Source of the DNA: Pontibacillus sp. HMF3514
GTDB taxonomy: Bacteria; Bacillota; Bacilli; Bacillales; BH030062
Length of the DNA stretch: 64,000 nucleotides
Assembly (NCBI RefSeq): GCF_009858175.1
Contig: NZ_CP047393.1
Span: 2,666,001 to 2,730,000 of the forward strand
Direction: 5' to 3'
Part shown: positions 19,496 through 29,328 of the stretch, piece after piece
Layout: every line of letters starts with the position of its first letter
How positions within the stretch are numbered: position 1 is the stretch's first letter
Notes under the pieces: model-generated
Told to the model about the DNA's origin: nothing
Database searches by the model: none
The model's input: the letters and a program-made list of their open reading frames with translations, nothing else
Made by a program: the position numbers and the translations under genes

Positions 19496-21319
19496 TTAAT
19501 CGTTGTCAGAATCCATTTCAAGAACGGCCATGAATGCCTCTTGAGGAACTTCAACAGAACCAACCATTTTCATACGCTTTTTACCTTCTTTTTGCTTTTC
19601 AAGAAGTTTACGTTTACGTGAAATGTCACCGCCGTAACATTTTGAAAGAACGTTTTTACGCATAGCTTTAATGGTTGAACGAGCCACGATCTTATTCCCA
19701 ATCGCTGCCTGAACTGGTACCTCGAACTGTTGTCTTGGAATAAGATCCTTCAACTTATTTGCAATGGCTTTTCCTCGCTCATAAGCGAAGTCACGGTGAA
19801 CAATAAAGGATAAAGCATCGATCGTATCATTGTTTAACAAGATATCCATTTTGACTAGGTTTGATGGACGGTAACCGACCAGATCATAGTCAAAGGATGC
19901 GTACCCTTTCGTTTGAGATTTTAGTTGATCGAAGAAGTCGTACACGATCTCTGAAAGTGGAATCTCATACGTAATATTCACACGGTTATCATCAAGGTAT
20001 TGCATATCCTGAAAGGCGCCACGCTTTGCCTGACAAATCTCCATAACAGAACCAACATACTCGTTAGGAACCATTATTGTTGCTTTCACAAATGGTTCAC
20101 GCACTTCTGATACAGATTGTGTATCTGGCATCATAGATGGATTATCCACGGTAATCGTTTCGCCATCTGTTAGCTCTACTTCGTAAATAACACTTGGCGC
20201 TGTTGTAATAAGGTCAATGCCAAATTCACGCTCAATACGCTCTTGAATAATCTCCATGTGTAGTAAACCAAGGAATCCGCAACGGAAACCAAAGCCTAGT
20301 GCCTGAGATGTTTCTGCTTCGTACTGTAGAGAAGAGTCATTTAACTCTAATCGCTCAAGCGCTTCTCTAAGGTCATTATAGTTTGAAGCATCAACTGGGA
20401 AGATTCCACAGAACACCATTGGATTCATTTTCTTATAACCCGGTAACGGTTTAGCAGCTGGTCGCTCAGCAGATGTAATCGTATCACCCACACGAGAATC
20501 ACTCACATTTTTAATAGAAGCCGTTAAATATCCAACATCCCCTACTGTCAGGGAATCTTTAGGGGTTGGTTTAGGATTAAATACACCAATTTCAGTGACT
20601 TCGAACTCTTTCTCCGTCTGCATCATACGAATACGTTGACCAACGCGAACTGTACCTTCCTTAATACTGATCGAAGCGATAACGCCTCGGTAAGGGTCAT
20701 ACAATGAGTCAAAGATAAGTGCTTTCAATGGATCCTCTGGCTCACCTTCTGGAGCTGGAACGCGTTCTACGATCGCTTCTAGAATATCGTCGATTCCAAT
20801 TCCAGATTTTCCTGAAGCGTGAATGACTTCATCTTTCGTTACACCTAATAAATCTTCTAATTCTTTTGTTACACGTTCTGGATCTGCTGCTGGTAAATCA
20901 ATTTTATTAATAACAGGTATGATTTCAAGATCATTATCAAGCGCTAAGTATAAGTTCGCTAGCGTCTGAGCTTCAATTCCTTGCGCAGCATCCACCACTA
21001 AAAGAACTCCGTCACAAGCAGCTAAACTACGAGATACCTCATACGTAAAGTCTACGTGACCCGGTGTATCGATTAAGTGGAACAAATAATCTTCACCATT
21101 TGCTGCTCCGTAACGCAACTGAACCGCATTTAGCTTAATTGTAATACCACGTTCACGTTCTAAGTCCATAGCATCAAGAAATTGCTCTTTCATTTCTCGT
21201 TGAGTTAAAGCTTTTGTTCTTTCTAAAATTCTATCGGCTAAAGTTGATTTGCCGTGGTCTATATGAGCGATAATCGAAAAATTACGCACATTTTCTTGTT
21301 TAATTGGGTTGTTACTCAC
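19496..21319 (-). CDS. lepA: Elongation factor 4 (LepA)
   Basis: About 607 aa. A ribosome-associated GTPase that back-translocates or remodels stalled ribosomes. G1 is [10 protein letters not shown]3 DTPGHVDF, G4 NKIDLP; EF-G-like domains II, III and V follow, then the LepA-specific C-terminal domain ([20 protein letters not shown] region, AIRMKN-like [19 protein letters not shown]). GTG 21319 fits the AGGAGTG site at 8 bases; ATG 21325 is closer than usual, and the longer frame start at 21349 has no ribosome site. Conserved neighbours yqxA-spoIIP-gpr lie upstream. Confidence 0.97.
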   Translation of the reverse strand: MSNNPIKQENVRNFSIIAHIDHGKSTLADRILERTKALTQREMKEQFLDAMDLERERGITIKLNAVQLRYGAANGEDYLFHLIDTPGHVDFTYEVSRSLAACDGVLLVVDAAQGIEAQTLANLYLALDNDLEIIPVINKIDLPAADPERVTKELEDLLGVTKDEVIHASGKSGIGIDDILEAIVERVPAPEGEPEDPLKALIFDSLYDPYRGVIASISIKEGTVRVGQRIRMMQTEKEFEVTEIGVFNPKPTPKDSLTVGDVGYLTASIKNVSDSRVGDTITSAERPAAKPLPGYKKMNPMVFCGIFPVDASNYNDLREALERLELNDSSLQYEAETSQALGFGFRCGFLGLLHMEIIQERIEREFGIDLITTAPSVIYEVELTDGETITVDNPSMMPDTQSVSEVREPFVKATIMVPNEYVGSVMEICQAKRGAFQDMQYLDDNRVNITYEIPLSEIVYDFFDQLKSQTKGYASFDYDLVGYRPSNLVKMDILLNNDTIDALSFIVHRDFAYERGKAIANKLKDLIPRQQFEVPVQAAIGNKIVARSTIKAMRKNVLSKCYGGDISRKRKLLEKQKEGKKRMKMVGSVEVPQEAFMAVLEMDSDND

Positions 21320-21480
21320 ATTCATCACTCCTACTTTATACCGCAACAATCGCTAGCTTAGATTATAGCAATGGAATAGGGATACTTCAACGAAAAGTCC
21401 ATGATCCTATTATAAATGGGCCCTTGTATAAGAAATTTTTACAAGCTTAAACTCGGTTTAAGATAATGATAATCGGCATT

Positions 21481-21520
21481 AATAAGGCGCTTGTCTTAGT
21501 ATGTAGACAAGCGCCTTATT
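21481..21520 (-). terminator. Strong hairpin after yqxA, probable terminator
   Basis: AATAAGGCGCTTGTC and GACAAGCGCCTTATT form a perfect 15-bp stem with a 10-base loop. The following T-tract is short (TTATTAA), so it may also act as an RNA-stability structure. It separates the yqxA/spoIIP transcript from lepA. Confidence 0.65.
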
Positions 21521-21535
21521 TTACAATCAATCGTA

Positions 21536-21883
21536 TTAAAAGAATACTTGTACAAATTGATAAACGACCATGATCATTTGATTGTACAACCATTGTACTG
21601 ACTTTTCGAGCGTAACCGCTACCTTTTGGATTCCATGGCTAGATTGTAACTCTTCATACTTTTTTTGCTTCTCGTCCATTGACACTTGTTGAAAATCTTG
21701 ACCTAGTACTTTAACTTCTACTTTCCCAGTATCGACATGACGAGTTTGAACTGCTTCTTGAAATGTTTCACTTTCGAACCCACGCATTTTTATCATTCCT
21801 TGGCTAGCTTGGTTCATTCCAACCAGCACACCACCTAAAAATAAGATCACCATCACAAGAAATGTCATTGTCATTCGTACCAT
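21536..21883 (-). CDS. yqxA: YqxA family protein (DUF3679), single-pass membrane
   Basis: 115 aa. One N-terminal membrane helix (MTFLVMVILFLGGVLVGMNQ) and an extracytoplasmic tail that ends in another hydrophobic stretch. Identified by length, the N-terminal pattern and its fixed place between spoIIP and lepA. The function of the family is unknown; the location suggests a sporulation link. It lies 14 bp after spoIIP and is probably co-transcribed with it. Confidence 0.8.
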   Translation of the reverse strand: MVRMTMTFLVMVILFLGGVLVGMNQASQGMIKMRGFESETFQEAVQTRHVDTGKVEVKVLGQDFQQVSMDEKQKKYEELQSSHGIQKVAVTLEKSVQWLYNQMIMVVYQFVQVFF

Positions 21884-21897
21884 TTAGGCTCAGCTCC

Positions 21898-23070
21898 TTA
21901 ATTACCGTTCACTTTTTCAGCCTGCCAGTAGTAGTCGCTAAAGACTTCTGCAAATGCATCAGCTGTTCGATATAGTTCCTCTAAATTACTGCTTACTCCA
22001 CCGAACTCAATTACGATTGAATTACTTGAAAGATCTTGGTTAAATACACCATTTGTTCCTTGACCTTTTTTCTCTGTCACACCTCGACTGATCCCTGGAT
22101 ATTTCTTTTCGAGCAGTTTGTGTAAATCCCAAGCTAATTTGGCATTCTTTTCATAATTCGGATTATCCCCACCAACTACAAAGAACAAGCGAGCGTAAGA
22201 TTTACCATTTATCTCTTTAGATGTGAAGGACTTGTCCGAATGCCAATCTCTATGAAGGTCAAAAAAGAATTGGAGGTTATCATTTTGCTTTATAGCTTGT
22301 GCAACGACCGGTCTAGACATTTCATAGGATTCGTAATATTTCATCCCATTATTTAATAACTTTCCAGTTATATCCGATTTATCAATATTTGTACCTATCC
22401 CATTATTCTCCAAACTTTTCTTAAGCCTATCACCAACCATGGTTATATTCGCCTTTGAATGATAGGCATCATCGGCGACTGTCCCTGGTGGAAGTAGAGG
22501 TAAGAAGGACTCGCGGTTATGAGAATGATATATAAATACAACATCACGTTCGCCAGTTGTCTGAACTGGCTCTTTTTCTTCAGCTTTAGGTGGATCAGGA
22601 GTTTCATCATCGGTTATGACAGCTTCTTTTTCTTCCTCAAACACTTCCATTGGGGGTGAAGACTCAATCGGCATATTCGTATAATCTGTTCCCTCACCTG
22701 CCACTATGATCTTCCCATCATAAGCTGCAAACCCAGGTAGTTCTCTCCCTAGTAAAGACCTTGGATCATCGGGTTTAATAGAGGTAGCACTTTGGAAAAC
22801 GAGCTGAGTAACATCAATTTCCTCTTGATCTTCAGGGTATGCTTCTTTATAAAGACGATTTTCCATTCCCATCAAGTGAAGAAAAGACCTTCCTGAAATT
22901 TGACCTGTCAAATGGTGAACAGAAGAAGAAGATAATCTATAAGCAGGTTGAATTGACGTTAACAACCCAATTAACAAAAACAAGGCTATGACAGAAAACA
23001 GAAATACACCGCTTCGTTTGTACCAACTCTTTAACTCTTTATGAATAAAAGAAAAATTCTTCTTAGACAC
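21898..23070 (-). CDS. spoIIP: Stage II sporulation protein P (peptidoglycan amidase/endopeptidase)
   Basis: About 390 aa. SpoIIP with SpoIID and SpoIIM degrades septal peptidoglycan so that the mother cell can engulf the forespore. It has an N-terminal cytoplasmic stretch, one membrane helix (VFLFSVIALFLLIGLLTS), a long linker and the amidase domain with the zinc-ligand motifs VVFIYHSHNRESF, FFDLHRDWHSDK and SIVIEFGG followed by Glu. GTG 23070 sits 8 bases from GAGGGAG; the frame is open to GTG 23079. It lies downstream of gpr, as in B. subtilis. Confidence 0.96.
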   Translation of the reverse strand: MSKKNFSFIHKELKSWYKRSGVFLFSVIALFLLIGLLTSIQPAYRLSSSSVHHLTGQISGRSFLHLMGMENRLYKEAYPEDQEEIDVTQLVFQSATSIKPDDPRSLLGRELPGFAAYDGKIIVAGEGTDYTNMPIESSPPMEVFEEEKEAVITDDETPDPPKAEEKEPVQTTGERDVVFIYHSHNRESFLPLLPPGTVADDAYHSKANITMVGDRLKKSLENNGIGTNIDKSDITGKLLNNGMKYYESYEMSRPVVAQAIKQNDNLQFFFDLHRDWHSDKSFTSKEINGKSYARLFFVVGGDNPNYEKNAKLAWDLHKLLEKKYPGISRGVTEKKGQGTNGVFNQDLSSNSIVIEFGGVSSNLEELYRTADAFAEVFSDYYWQAEKVNGN

Positions 23071-23160
23071 GAGTTCCACTCCCTCTGCTCATTTCTAGCA
23101 ACTCTAGTAAATCTATATGAGCATAAAAGAGAGAGTAGAACCTTTCTTCTAATTTTTATA

Positions 23161-24264
23161 TTATCTTGTAAACGCGTCCTCTGTATCCGTATCTACATCC
23201 TCATGTAAGGCTGCGTTCATTCCAGAAGCAATGACATGAGCCATGTCTTTCATGAATCCATCAACTTCTTTTGGTGTAACCATTAAATTATGACCGATTG
23301 GTGTTAATACCTCTTGAATAAGCTTTCTTTTTTCTTGATCTGATAGACCACCTATCATTCCCAGAATTGCCTCTCGTTGCTTATCACTTGGCAAATCCTC
23401 TTCAGTTAATTTCTTTCTTTCTCCAAAATCCATTCCGGCTGGTGTGAGGGCTTTTGATGGATCATCTTTTGTATTCCATTCACGTCCGAAGTGTTTCAAT
23501 ACATAGTCAATCGTATCGCTCGTAATGGTGACCGCATCTACAACCGTCGGAACTCCTACTGCAATCACCGGAATTCCAAGCGTGTCTACACTTAATTCTT
23601 TTCGTTTATTCCCAACCCCTGATCCTGGATGGATACCTGTATCAGAGATTTGAATCGTTGCATTCACCCGATCAATAGACCTTGCTGCCAATGCATCAAC
23701 AGCAATGACGAAGTCCGGCTTCACTTTTTCAATAACCCCAAAAATAATGTCACTTGTCTCAATCCCTGTAACCCCCATAACTCCAGGTGTTACTGATGAT
23801 ACTGGACGAAAGCCCTTATCAACTCTCTCAGGTTGTAGCTCAAATAAGTGACTGGTTACTAGAAGTTTTTCAGCCACCATTGGCCCTAGCGCATCTGGTG
23901 TGACATTGTCATTTCCTAATCCTACGACTAAACAAGAAGCATCTTTAGGAAGGTTCGCTTTTCCTATAATACCTTCTAGTTCTCTTGCAAAAATGGATGC
24001 TGTGTGGTGCTCTAGTTCCGTATCATGGTTTCGAATAGCTTGTGATTCAATCGTGATATAGGTGCCTGGCTTTTTTCCCATTCGTTCCGCACCTGACTCA
24101 TCAATATCAACATATGTGACTTTAACTTCGCCTTCCTCTTGTTCCTTAACTGTGACACCTTGTTGGCCTGTTTTATTTTTCTTTTCTTCCTTTTCAGCTA
24201 GCATTTCGTTAGCTTCTAAAGCAAGGTCTGTTCGAATTTGGAAACGCTCCAGATCGAGTGACAT
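23161..24264 (-). CDS. gpr: Germination protease (GPR endopeptidase)
   Basis: 367 aa. An aspartic-type peptidase that starts degradation of small acid-soluble spore proteins at germination. The N-terminal propeptide ([12 protein letters not shown]) matches the family's self-cleaved zymogen region. [16 protein letters not shown] and [12 protein letters not shown] contain the catalytic aspartates typical of family A25, and [15 protein letters not shown] is conserved. ATG 24264 has GGAGG at 7 bases. A sigma-F/G-like promoter lies upstream, which fits forespore expression. Confidence 0.97.
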   Translation of the reverse strand: MSLDLERFQIRTDLALEANEMLAEKEEKKNKTGQQGVTVKEQEEGEVKVTYVDIDESGAERMGKKPGTYITIESQAIRNHDTELEHHTASIFARELEGIIGKANLPKDASCLVVGLGNDNVTPDALGPMVAEKLLVTSHLFELQPERVDKGFRPVSSVTPGVMGVTGIETSDIIFGVIEKVKPDFVIAVDALAARSIDRVNATIQISDTGIHPGSGVGNKRKELSVDTLGIPVIAVGVPTVVDAVTITSDTIDYVLKHFGREWNTKDDPSKALTPAGMDFGERKKLTEEDLPSDKQREAILGMIGGLSDQEKRKLIQEVLTPIGHNLMVTPKEVDGFMKDMAHVIASGMNAALHEDVDTDTEDAFTR

Positions 24265-24288
24265 ATGAAAACCTCCACTTTTTTTTAT

Positions 24289-24318
24289 TAGGATTGCCGC
24301 CAGCTTATTCTTTCATAC
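24289..24318 (-). promoter_or_regulatory. Candidate sigma-G/F promoter of gpr
   Basis: On the minus strand GTATG (24318-24314) fits the forespore -35 GHATR, and AATCCTA (24295-24289) matches 6 of 7 positions of CATNHTA, with the expected 18-base spacer. gpr is known as a forespore gene. Confidence 0.45.
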
Positions 24319-24352
24319 AAGATAATTTACTTGTCACACTTTGATAATTCTA

Positions 24353-24381
24353 TTGAAAACTTGCCCGGGCTTTGGTAAAAT
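24353..24381 (+). promoter_or_regulatory. Sigma-A promoter of rpsT
   Basis: TTGAAA and TAAAAT are separated by 17 bases and lie 54 bp upstream of the rpsT start, each with one mismatch to consensus. Confidence 0.7.
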
Positions 24382-24434
24382 GTCTCTTGTTCCAAGTTAA
24401 AGTAGGCTTGAATCTCTTTAGGAGGTGAAAATAG

Positions 24435-24701
24435 ATGCCAAACATTAAATCTGCGAAAAAACGTGTTGTTACACAAAACGCTAGCCGTGCTCAAAACCAG
24501 TCTTTCAAAGCAGACATGCGTTCTGCTGTGAAGCGTGTTGAGAACCTAGTAAGTGAGAACAAAAAACAAGAAGCGGAAGAAGCGTTGAAATCAGCTGCTC
24601 AAAAAATTGACAAAGCTGTAGGTAAAGGCCTTATCCACAAAAACAACGGTAACCGTCAAAAAGCTCGTCTTTCTAAGAAAGTACAAGAGCTTACTTCTTA
24701 A
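24435..24701 (+). CDS. rpsT: 30S ribosomal protein S20
   Basis: 88 aa, normal length, very basic. MPNIKSAKKRV, SFKADMRSAVKRVE and GLIHKNNGNRQKARLSKKV are diagnostic for S20, which binds 16S rRNA. TTAGGAGGTGA lies 7 bases before ATG 24435. It is transcribed alone, divergent from gpr, with its own promoter and terminator. Confidence 0.99.
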   Translation: MPNIKSAKKRVVTQNASRAQNQSFKADMRSAVKRVENLVSENKKQEAEEALKSAAQKIDKAVGKGLIHKNNGNRQKARLSKKVQELTS

Positions 24702-24751
24702 TAACGATTCCTTTATTATGACCAACAACCACGGCCCTTGCCTTGGGTCGT

Positions 24752-24797
24752 AAAAACATCTGCTTTTGGCTTTATGTCGAAGGTAGATGTTTTTTTA
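24752..24797 (+). terminator. Terminator of rpsT
   Basis: AAAAACATCT pairs with AGATGTTTTT and a run of T follows. A smaller ACGGCCC/GGGTCGT hairpin lies directly upstream at 24731-24751. Confidence 0.75.
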
Positions 24798-24830
24798 TTT
24801 TGATCTGTTTTATAAGAAAATTGCTAATGG

Positions 24831-25491
24831 ATTTATTCAGTAATATGGCAGTTATCTGGAATAAGCTGGTGAGGGGTGGTTCCGTTGCGTTTATGCAGTG
24901 CGGCGGGCTGTGGAACGGGTTGCTTTCCCCGGAAGACCGATCGAGCTTCCTCGTCACTACGTTCCTGCGGGATCTCGCTCGCCCTTTCTACCGGAGGAGT
25001 CAACCCGTTCCACAGCCCACCTTAGCCGAATCGTGATGAACGGAACCGCAGTGATATGGAGAGGTGATGCTTAAGGACATCTGTTCCGTTATTTGATCTT
25101 AATATGACTTTTATGAAGAGCTTCCGGACATTTATTCCGTTATTTGCATCAAATCACCTTGAAAAACCCAATTTGTCACAAATAAGGTACCATATGTCCG
25201 TAACGACTCTCGAAATGCCTTAAAAGTTCAAAATAACGGAACAGATGTCCGTAACGTTTATTGCTCAAGAAACTAGGGTCCGTTAATCTCCATAAAAGCA
25301 AAGGGGTGAGGGAAACGGCAAACTCCCGCGGTAGAAAGGGCAGATGAGACCCCGCAAGGAGCGTAGCGTATGAGGAGGCTCAGCTGGTCTTCCGCAGGAG
25401 TATTGCCGTTTCACTGAACCCCTTTTTCTTTTTCCAGCAACGGACATCCACTGCACATTATCTCGATTCCAAGTCTTCCAGGTAAGGGGAC
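24831..25491 (-). repeat. Composite intergenic repeat, copy A
   Basis: About 660 bp without a gene between rpsT and holA. It is the reverse complement of copies B (48.4 kb) and C (57.9 kb). It contains two long hairpins: one around 24911-25020 with CGGGCTGTGGAACGGGTTG against its complement, and one around 25310-25415 with GAAACGGCAAACTCC against GGAGTATTGCCGTTTC. Between them are repeated ACGGAACA/TCCGTTA words. Both hairpin loops share the core GAG.CCCCGCA..A.CGTAGCG.ATGAGGAGGCTC. Short open frames here are not convincing genes. Confidence 0.85.
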
Positions 25492-25529
25492 TAAAACGGA
25501 ACAAGTAATTAAAAAATCCACCAGCGCTC

Positions 25530-26570
25530 TTAAGCACTAGTGGATCGTTTTAAATTTATTAGTTCGTACAGAAGCATTTCAAAGGCTAATGTTTTATCCA
25601 TCTTTCCTTGTTTGATCGCTGCATCTGCTTCGGTCAAATGTTGCATAATCAAGGAGAGTTCTTTATCAGTAAAGCCTCTTTCACGTTTCAAAGCCATTTT
25701 TACAGCAAATGGAGCTACTTTTGCTTGTTGAGCAATTTGGTTTTGAGAATAACCTTTTTGCTTCAATAGTTTGGATTGGAAGATCAACCTGAACTGAGAC
25801 GCAAGCAATGCAAGTAAGCCTATTGGCTCTTCATTTTGTTTTTCCAAATCTTTATAGATCAACATAGCCCGTTGAATATTTTGATTCATGACAGCATCAA
25901 CTAATTTAAAGGCTGATGCTTGAGGGTTGTGTGAAGCAAGCAGTTCTGCCACTTCCTTTGTTACCGTCCCCCCTTCTCCTACATATAAAGCCATCTTCTC
26001 AAGTTCATTACGAATAGACATTAAATTGGTCCCGTTTTCCTGAATAAAGATTTCTAATGCAGGGGACTCTAAGTTTATATGTAGTTCCTTAGCCATGGAT
26101 TGAATCCAATCGTTCATTTCATATTCTTTAAAAGATTGGCACGGAATAACCTGTCCAACTTCTTTGATTTGTTTTATAATTTTCTTACGCTCATCTACCT
26201 TCTCGTATGGAGCAATGAACACAATCACAGAATAATCCACGGGTTGCTCGAGATAGGATTGGAGAACATTTAAATCGTGTTCAACCTGAACTTTATCGGG
26301 TTTAGCTTTAAAGAAGCTCGGGTTTTTACAAAGTAATAATTTTCGGTCTCCAAAAAACGGAAATGTTTCAGCATCCATAATGACCTCTTGTATTGGCATT
26401 TCTTCAAGGTCATAAACCGATAAATTCACATCGTGCTCGTCCTCTGATAATGCGTTTTGCACGAGTGCTTGTTGAAGGTCTTGGATCAAATAAGACTCCG
26501 TTCCATATATCAAATAAACAGGATCAAACTGTTTTTTCTTGATTTTCTTTAATGCATCAAAATAAACCAT
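25530..26570 (-). CDS. holA: DNA polymerase III subunit delta
   Basis: 346 aa. The clamp-loader delta subunit opens the beta sliding clamp. The AAA+-like N-terminus starts FDPVYLIYGTESYLIQDL, then FPFFGDRKLLLCKNPSFF and the C-terminal collar domain. It corresponds to B. subtilis yqeN and sits between rpsT and comEC as there. It converges on repeat copy A and is divergent from yqzM. Confidence 0.95.
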   Translation of the reverse strand: MVYFDALKKIKKKQFDPVYLIYGTESYLIQDLQQALVQNALSEDEHDVNLSVYDLEEMPIQEVIMDAETFPFFGDRKLLLCKNPSFFKAKPDKVQVEHDLNVLQSYLEQPVDYSVIVFIAPYEKVDERKKIIKQIKEVGQVIPCQSFKEYEMNDWIQSMAKELHINLESPALEIFIQENGTNLMSIRNELEKMALYVGEGGTVTKEVAELLASHNPQASAFKLVDAVMNQNIQRAMLIYKDLEKQNEEPIGLLALLASQFRLIFQSKLLKQKGYSQNQIAQQAKVAPFAVKMALKRERGFTDKELSLIMQHLTEADAAIKQGKMDKTLAFEMLLYELINLKRSTSA

Positions 26571-26685
26571 ACGGTCGTTCCTCCATTTCTACTCATAAGA
26601 GTATGGTATACGGAATTTGCATGGCTTTCAAGAGTGAATTGAAGAGGGAAATGGACTTTCCATTCCCCCCTGGCATCTATATAAA

Positions 26686-26723
26686 CGTTTACAAAACAGC
26701 CCTAGGCAACTGTTTTATAAACG
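26686..26723. repeat. Long hairpin between holA and yqzM
   Basis: CGTTTACAAAACAG and CTGTTTTATAAACG form a stem with 13 of 14 pairs and a 10-base loop. It lies in the 26571-26882 divergent gap with no gene of its own. Function unknown; an operator or RNA structure is possible. Confidence 0.5.
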
Positions 26724-26821
26724 ATATTTTTAGCTTACTTATAGAGTAGCCAAATCCGTAAAAACTATGGGTGTTAACTCTTGTCAACAAAGGGAATACG
26801 AAAGGTACATGAAATTTTCTA

Positions 26822-26860
26822 CCTAGTATAGATTTTTTTCGTGTAATCGCTTATACTAGG
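26822..26860 (+). promoter_or_regulatory. Inverted repeat in the yqzM promoter region
   Basis: CCTAGTATA and TATACTAGG are perfect inverted 9-mers separated by 21 bases, ending 9 bases before the yqzM ribosome site. The right arm includes TATACT, which could serve as a -10 box, so the repeat may be an operator or a leader hairpin. Confidence 0.4.
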
Positions 26861-26882
26861 AAATGGTATAGGAGGGGTAAAA

Positions 26883-27017
26883 GTGAACGAATTTAAAAAA
26901 GAAGTACAATCACCAACTAACGATGTTATTGATTCAGGTTTAGGGTTTGTTTTCTCATTCTTGTTCTTCTTTATCATCTTCGCTATTGGTGCAGGTGTAC
27001 GATTACTTGGTAACTAA
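26883..27017 (+). CDS. yqzM: YqzM family small membrane protein
   Basis: 44 aa from GTG 26883 with AGGAGGGG upstream. MNEFKKEVQSPTND is followed by a single membrane helix (GLGFVFSFLFFFIIFAIGAG) and RLLGN. Matches the B. subtilis YqzM protein in length, pattern and position between holA and comEC. The function is unknown. Confidence 0.85.
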   Translation: MNEFKKEVQSPTNDVIDSGLGFVFSFLFFFIIFAIGAGVRLLGN

Positions 27018-27030
27018 TGTATGATGAGAC

Positions 27031-27064
27031 AAAAGAGGCTGCTCTCGAGACAGTCTCTTTTTTT
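27031..27064 (+). terminator. Terminator after yqzM
   Basis: AAAAGAGGCTG and CAGTCTCTTTT pair (one G-U) and end in seven T. comEC converges from the other side. Confidence 0.75.
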
Positions 27065-27086
27065 ATGGTTTTCGTTATACGTTATC

Positions 27087-29297
27087 CTATGGTTCATGCC
27101 TATAAAACGTACCTGTCCCACCTGAAAATTCAAAGTAGACCGCTCCATACTGATCTGTTCTCATGATTCGTACATTTTCTTGTTCTAATCGATCAATTAC
27201 CTCTTGAGATGGATGTCCATGAGAATTGTTCCTTCCAACCGAAATCCAAGCTACTTCAGGGGACATTTTACGCAAGAACGTTTCATTTGTTGAAAAACGA
27301 CTACCGTGATGAGCTACTTTTAAAACATCCACTGGATCTGAATTCAGCATTTTTTCATTGTCACCACTTATATCCCCTGTGAACAACCATGATTTCCCTC
27401 CAATATGAGAACGAATCACAAGTGAATTTTCATTGGTGCTCTCCATGTCTCGGTCAGGATGTAAGACATGAAATGAAGTTTCTCCCACTTGAAAGACATC
27501 CCCTTTACGAACTGTAACCTGATTTTTAAATTGGTTATCCTCTTCAAAATAAGGGCTAGTTATGACCGTATTAACGTTAAATCGAGAAATCACTTTAGCT
27601 GCGCTCCCCATATGATCCACGTCATGGTGAGTTAACAACAATACATCAACACCCCCAATACCTCTTGACAATAAATAGGGTTCAATCACTTTTGAAAATA
27701 CATCTTCGTTTGATTTAACAGCCCCTGCTGCATCAATTATCATCACATATTCTCGGTTGGGCCACTCAATGACAAATGTATCCCCTTGACCAATATCTAA
27801 CATGGTCACCCGACCTACTTTGGAAAAGTAAGGTACACATGCATCAAACAATAATACGAATACAAGCAGAACCGCCCAAAGAAAGGTCTTCTTCTCGTTC
27901 CATATAGTCCACTGACGCATCATCAAAATCAATACAATGTAATACATGATGATTACACCAAATAATAGCTCTCCTGTAACCAATTCCAGGTACCCTATCC
28001 GATCTAGGAAAAATAATAAATCCATGCAAAGCTTAAGAAGTTTTTGAAATAACAAATCGCCCCAATTCGTTAGGACACCTTGAAAAAAAGAAAACAAAAC
28101 TAAAAAGAGACATAATGGTAATATAAGAAACGAAAAAATAGGAATGTACAACAAGTTCATAATTAAGGAAAGAGGATTATAGGAATAAAACGTATCCAAT
28201 TGAATGGGGAGAATCGCAAGTTGACTAATAAAACTTACACGAAGAAGCGAAAATATGAAGGAATTGTATTGAGTGAAGATTGGTTTGGAGAGTAAAAGCG
28301 AGAATGTAACAACAAATGAGAATTGAAACCCTAACTGAAATAAAAGTGAAGGATTAAACCATAAGGTGAAGAGAACAATAATGCTCAATACATCTGTAAT
28401 CCGCCATCGTTGGTTTAGAAACGTCATAAGAATAACCGCTTCAGCCATTAAAGTGGCCCTCAGCACAGAAGGAGCCCCTCCCGCTAAAACAGAATATACC
28501 GGTAAAAAGAGCATAATCATTACTTTCACCTTTCCCTTGGTTAAGATACCAAAACGGATCCCTGTATAAGAAAAGAAGGCAATGAAAAGACCAACGTGTA
28601 ATCCTGAAATCGCAAGTAAATGAGATAAATTCCATCGTTGAAAAGATTCAACTTCTTCATTTAAAAGATACTGGTCATCACCAAATACGAGAGCATTGAT
28701 CCAAGATGCTGTTTTTTTACTATATGCCTCTTGGGTATGAGCAATAATGGTTTGTCTCCACTGAAATATTTTTGAGAAGAGTGTCCCTTTACTACAAACG
28801 ACTTTGTCATCATTAATCACGATAAGTCCTTGAAGACCTTTAGAATAGATATATTCCCGATAATCAAATACTCCAGGGTTACGAGCTTGTTCTGGTTTTT
28901 TAGGAGTACCTGTAAATGCACATGTGGCACCGTATTGAAAGGCAGAGGATAAATGTGAGAGGTCAAAGGAGTAAACTAGCCACTTTCTTTCTGTTTCTTT
29001 TTCTATAGCTTCAAAACGAATATAATCCGATTTAATTTCTGGAGCTCTCGTAACGGTTACTGACCAATATTGTTTATCAGAGGGGAAAGGCTTGATAGAT
29101 GGTGAAGTGTAATGATTCATTAATAACGGAAGAACCATAGAGACCACACAAATGAATAGAGGGAGCTTAGGGAGGGTGTACCAACGTAACAATCCTAGAC
29201 ATAAGATGGTTGCAATAAAAAAACCCAAATGGCTTTGAATGGATAGAGCAAATCCAAGGAGTCCTGATATGGCAACATAATGCCAATACCCATTCAT
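27087..29297 (-). CDS. comEC: DNA internalization competence protein ComEC/Rec2
   Basis: About 736 aa. A polytopic inner-membrane channel for single-stranded DNA during transformation. Hydrophobic segments fill the first two thirds, including the Competence domain (RWNLSHLLAISGLHVGLF). A C-terminal metallo-beta-lactamase-like domain (about 510 onwards) has LLTHHDVDHMGSA and VAHHGSRFSTNE, the metal ligands thought to serve as nuclease. ATG 29297 is chosen because GGAGGAGGTGA precedes it; the frame extends to 29399 but that would overlap comEB. Last gene of comEA-comEB-comEC. Confidence 0.96.
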   Translation of the reverse strand: MNGYWHYVAISGLLGFALSIQSHLGFFIATILCLGLLRWYTLPKLPLFICVVSMVLPLLMNHYTSPSIKPFPSDKQYWSVTVTRAPEIKSDYIRFEAIEKETERKWLVYSFDLSHLSSAFQYGATCAFTGTPKKPEQARNPGVFDYREYIYSKGLQGLIVINDDKVVCSKGTLFSKIFQWRQTIIAHTQEAYSKKTASWINALVFGDDQYLLNEEVESFQRWNLSHLLAISGLHVGLFIAFFSYTGIRFGILTKGKVKVMIMLFLPVYSVLAGGAPSVLRATLMAEAVILMTFLNQRWRITDVLSIIVLFTLWFNPSLLFQLGFQFSFVVTFSLLLSKPIFTQYNSFIFSLLRVSFISQLAILPIQLDTFYSYNPLSLIMNLLYIPIFSFLILPLCLFLVLFSFFQGVLTNWGDLLFQKLLKLCMDLLFFLDRIGYLELVTGELLFGVIIMYYIVLILMMRQWTIWNEKKTFLWAVLLVFVLLFDACVPYFSKVGRVTMLDIGQGDTFVIEWPNREYVMIIDAAGAVKSNEDVFSKVIEPYLLSRGIGGVDVLLLTHHDVDHMGSAAKVISRFNVNTVITSPYFEEDNQFKNQVTVRKGDVFQVGETSFHVLHPDRDMESTNENSLVIRSHIGGKSWLFTGDISGDNEKMLNSDPVDVLKVAHHGSRFSTNETFLRKMSPEVAWISVGRNNSHGHPSQEVIDRLEQENVRIMRTDQYGAVYFEFSGGTGTFYRHEP

Positions 29298-29328
29298 CCC
29301 TTCACCTCCTCCCTCTATACAACAAGTA

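Noticed and set aside
24743-25537. Open frames of 61-97 aa in repeat copy A (similar ones in copies B and C)
   Set aside because: They translate the hairpin repeat in various frames and are not preserved between copies.
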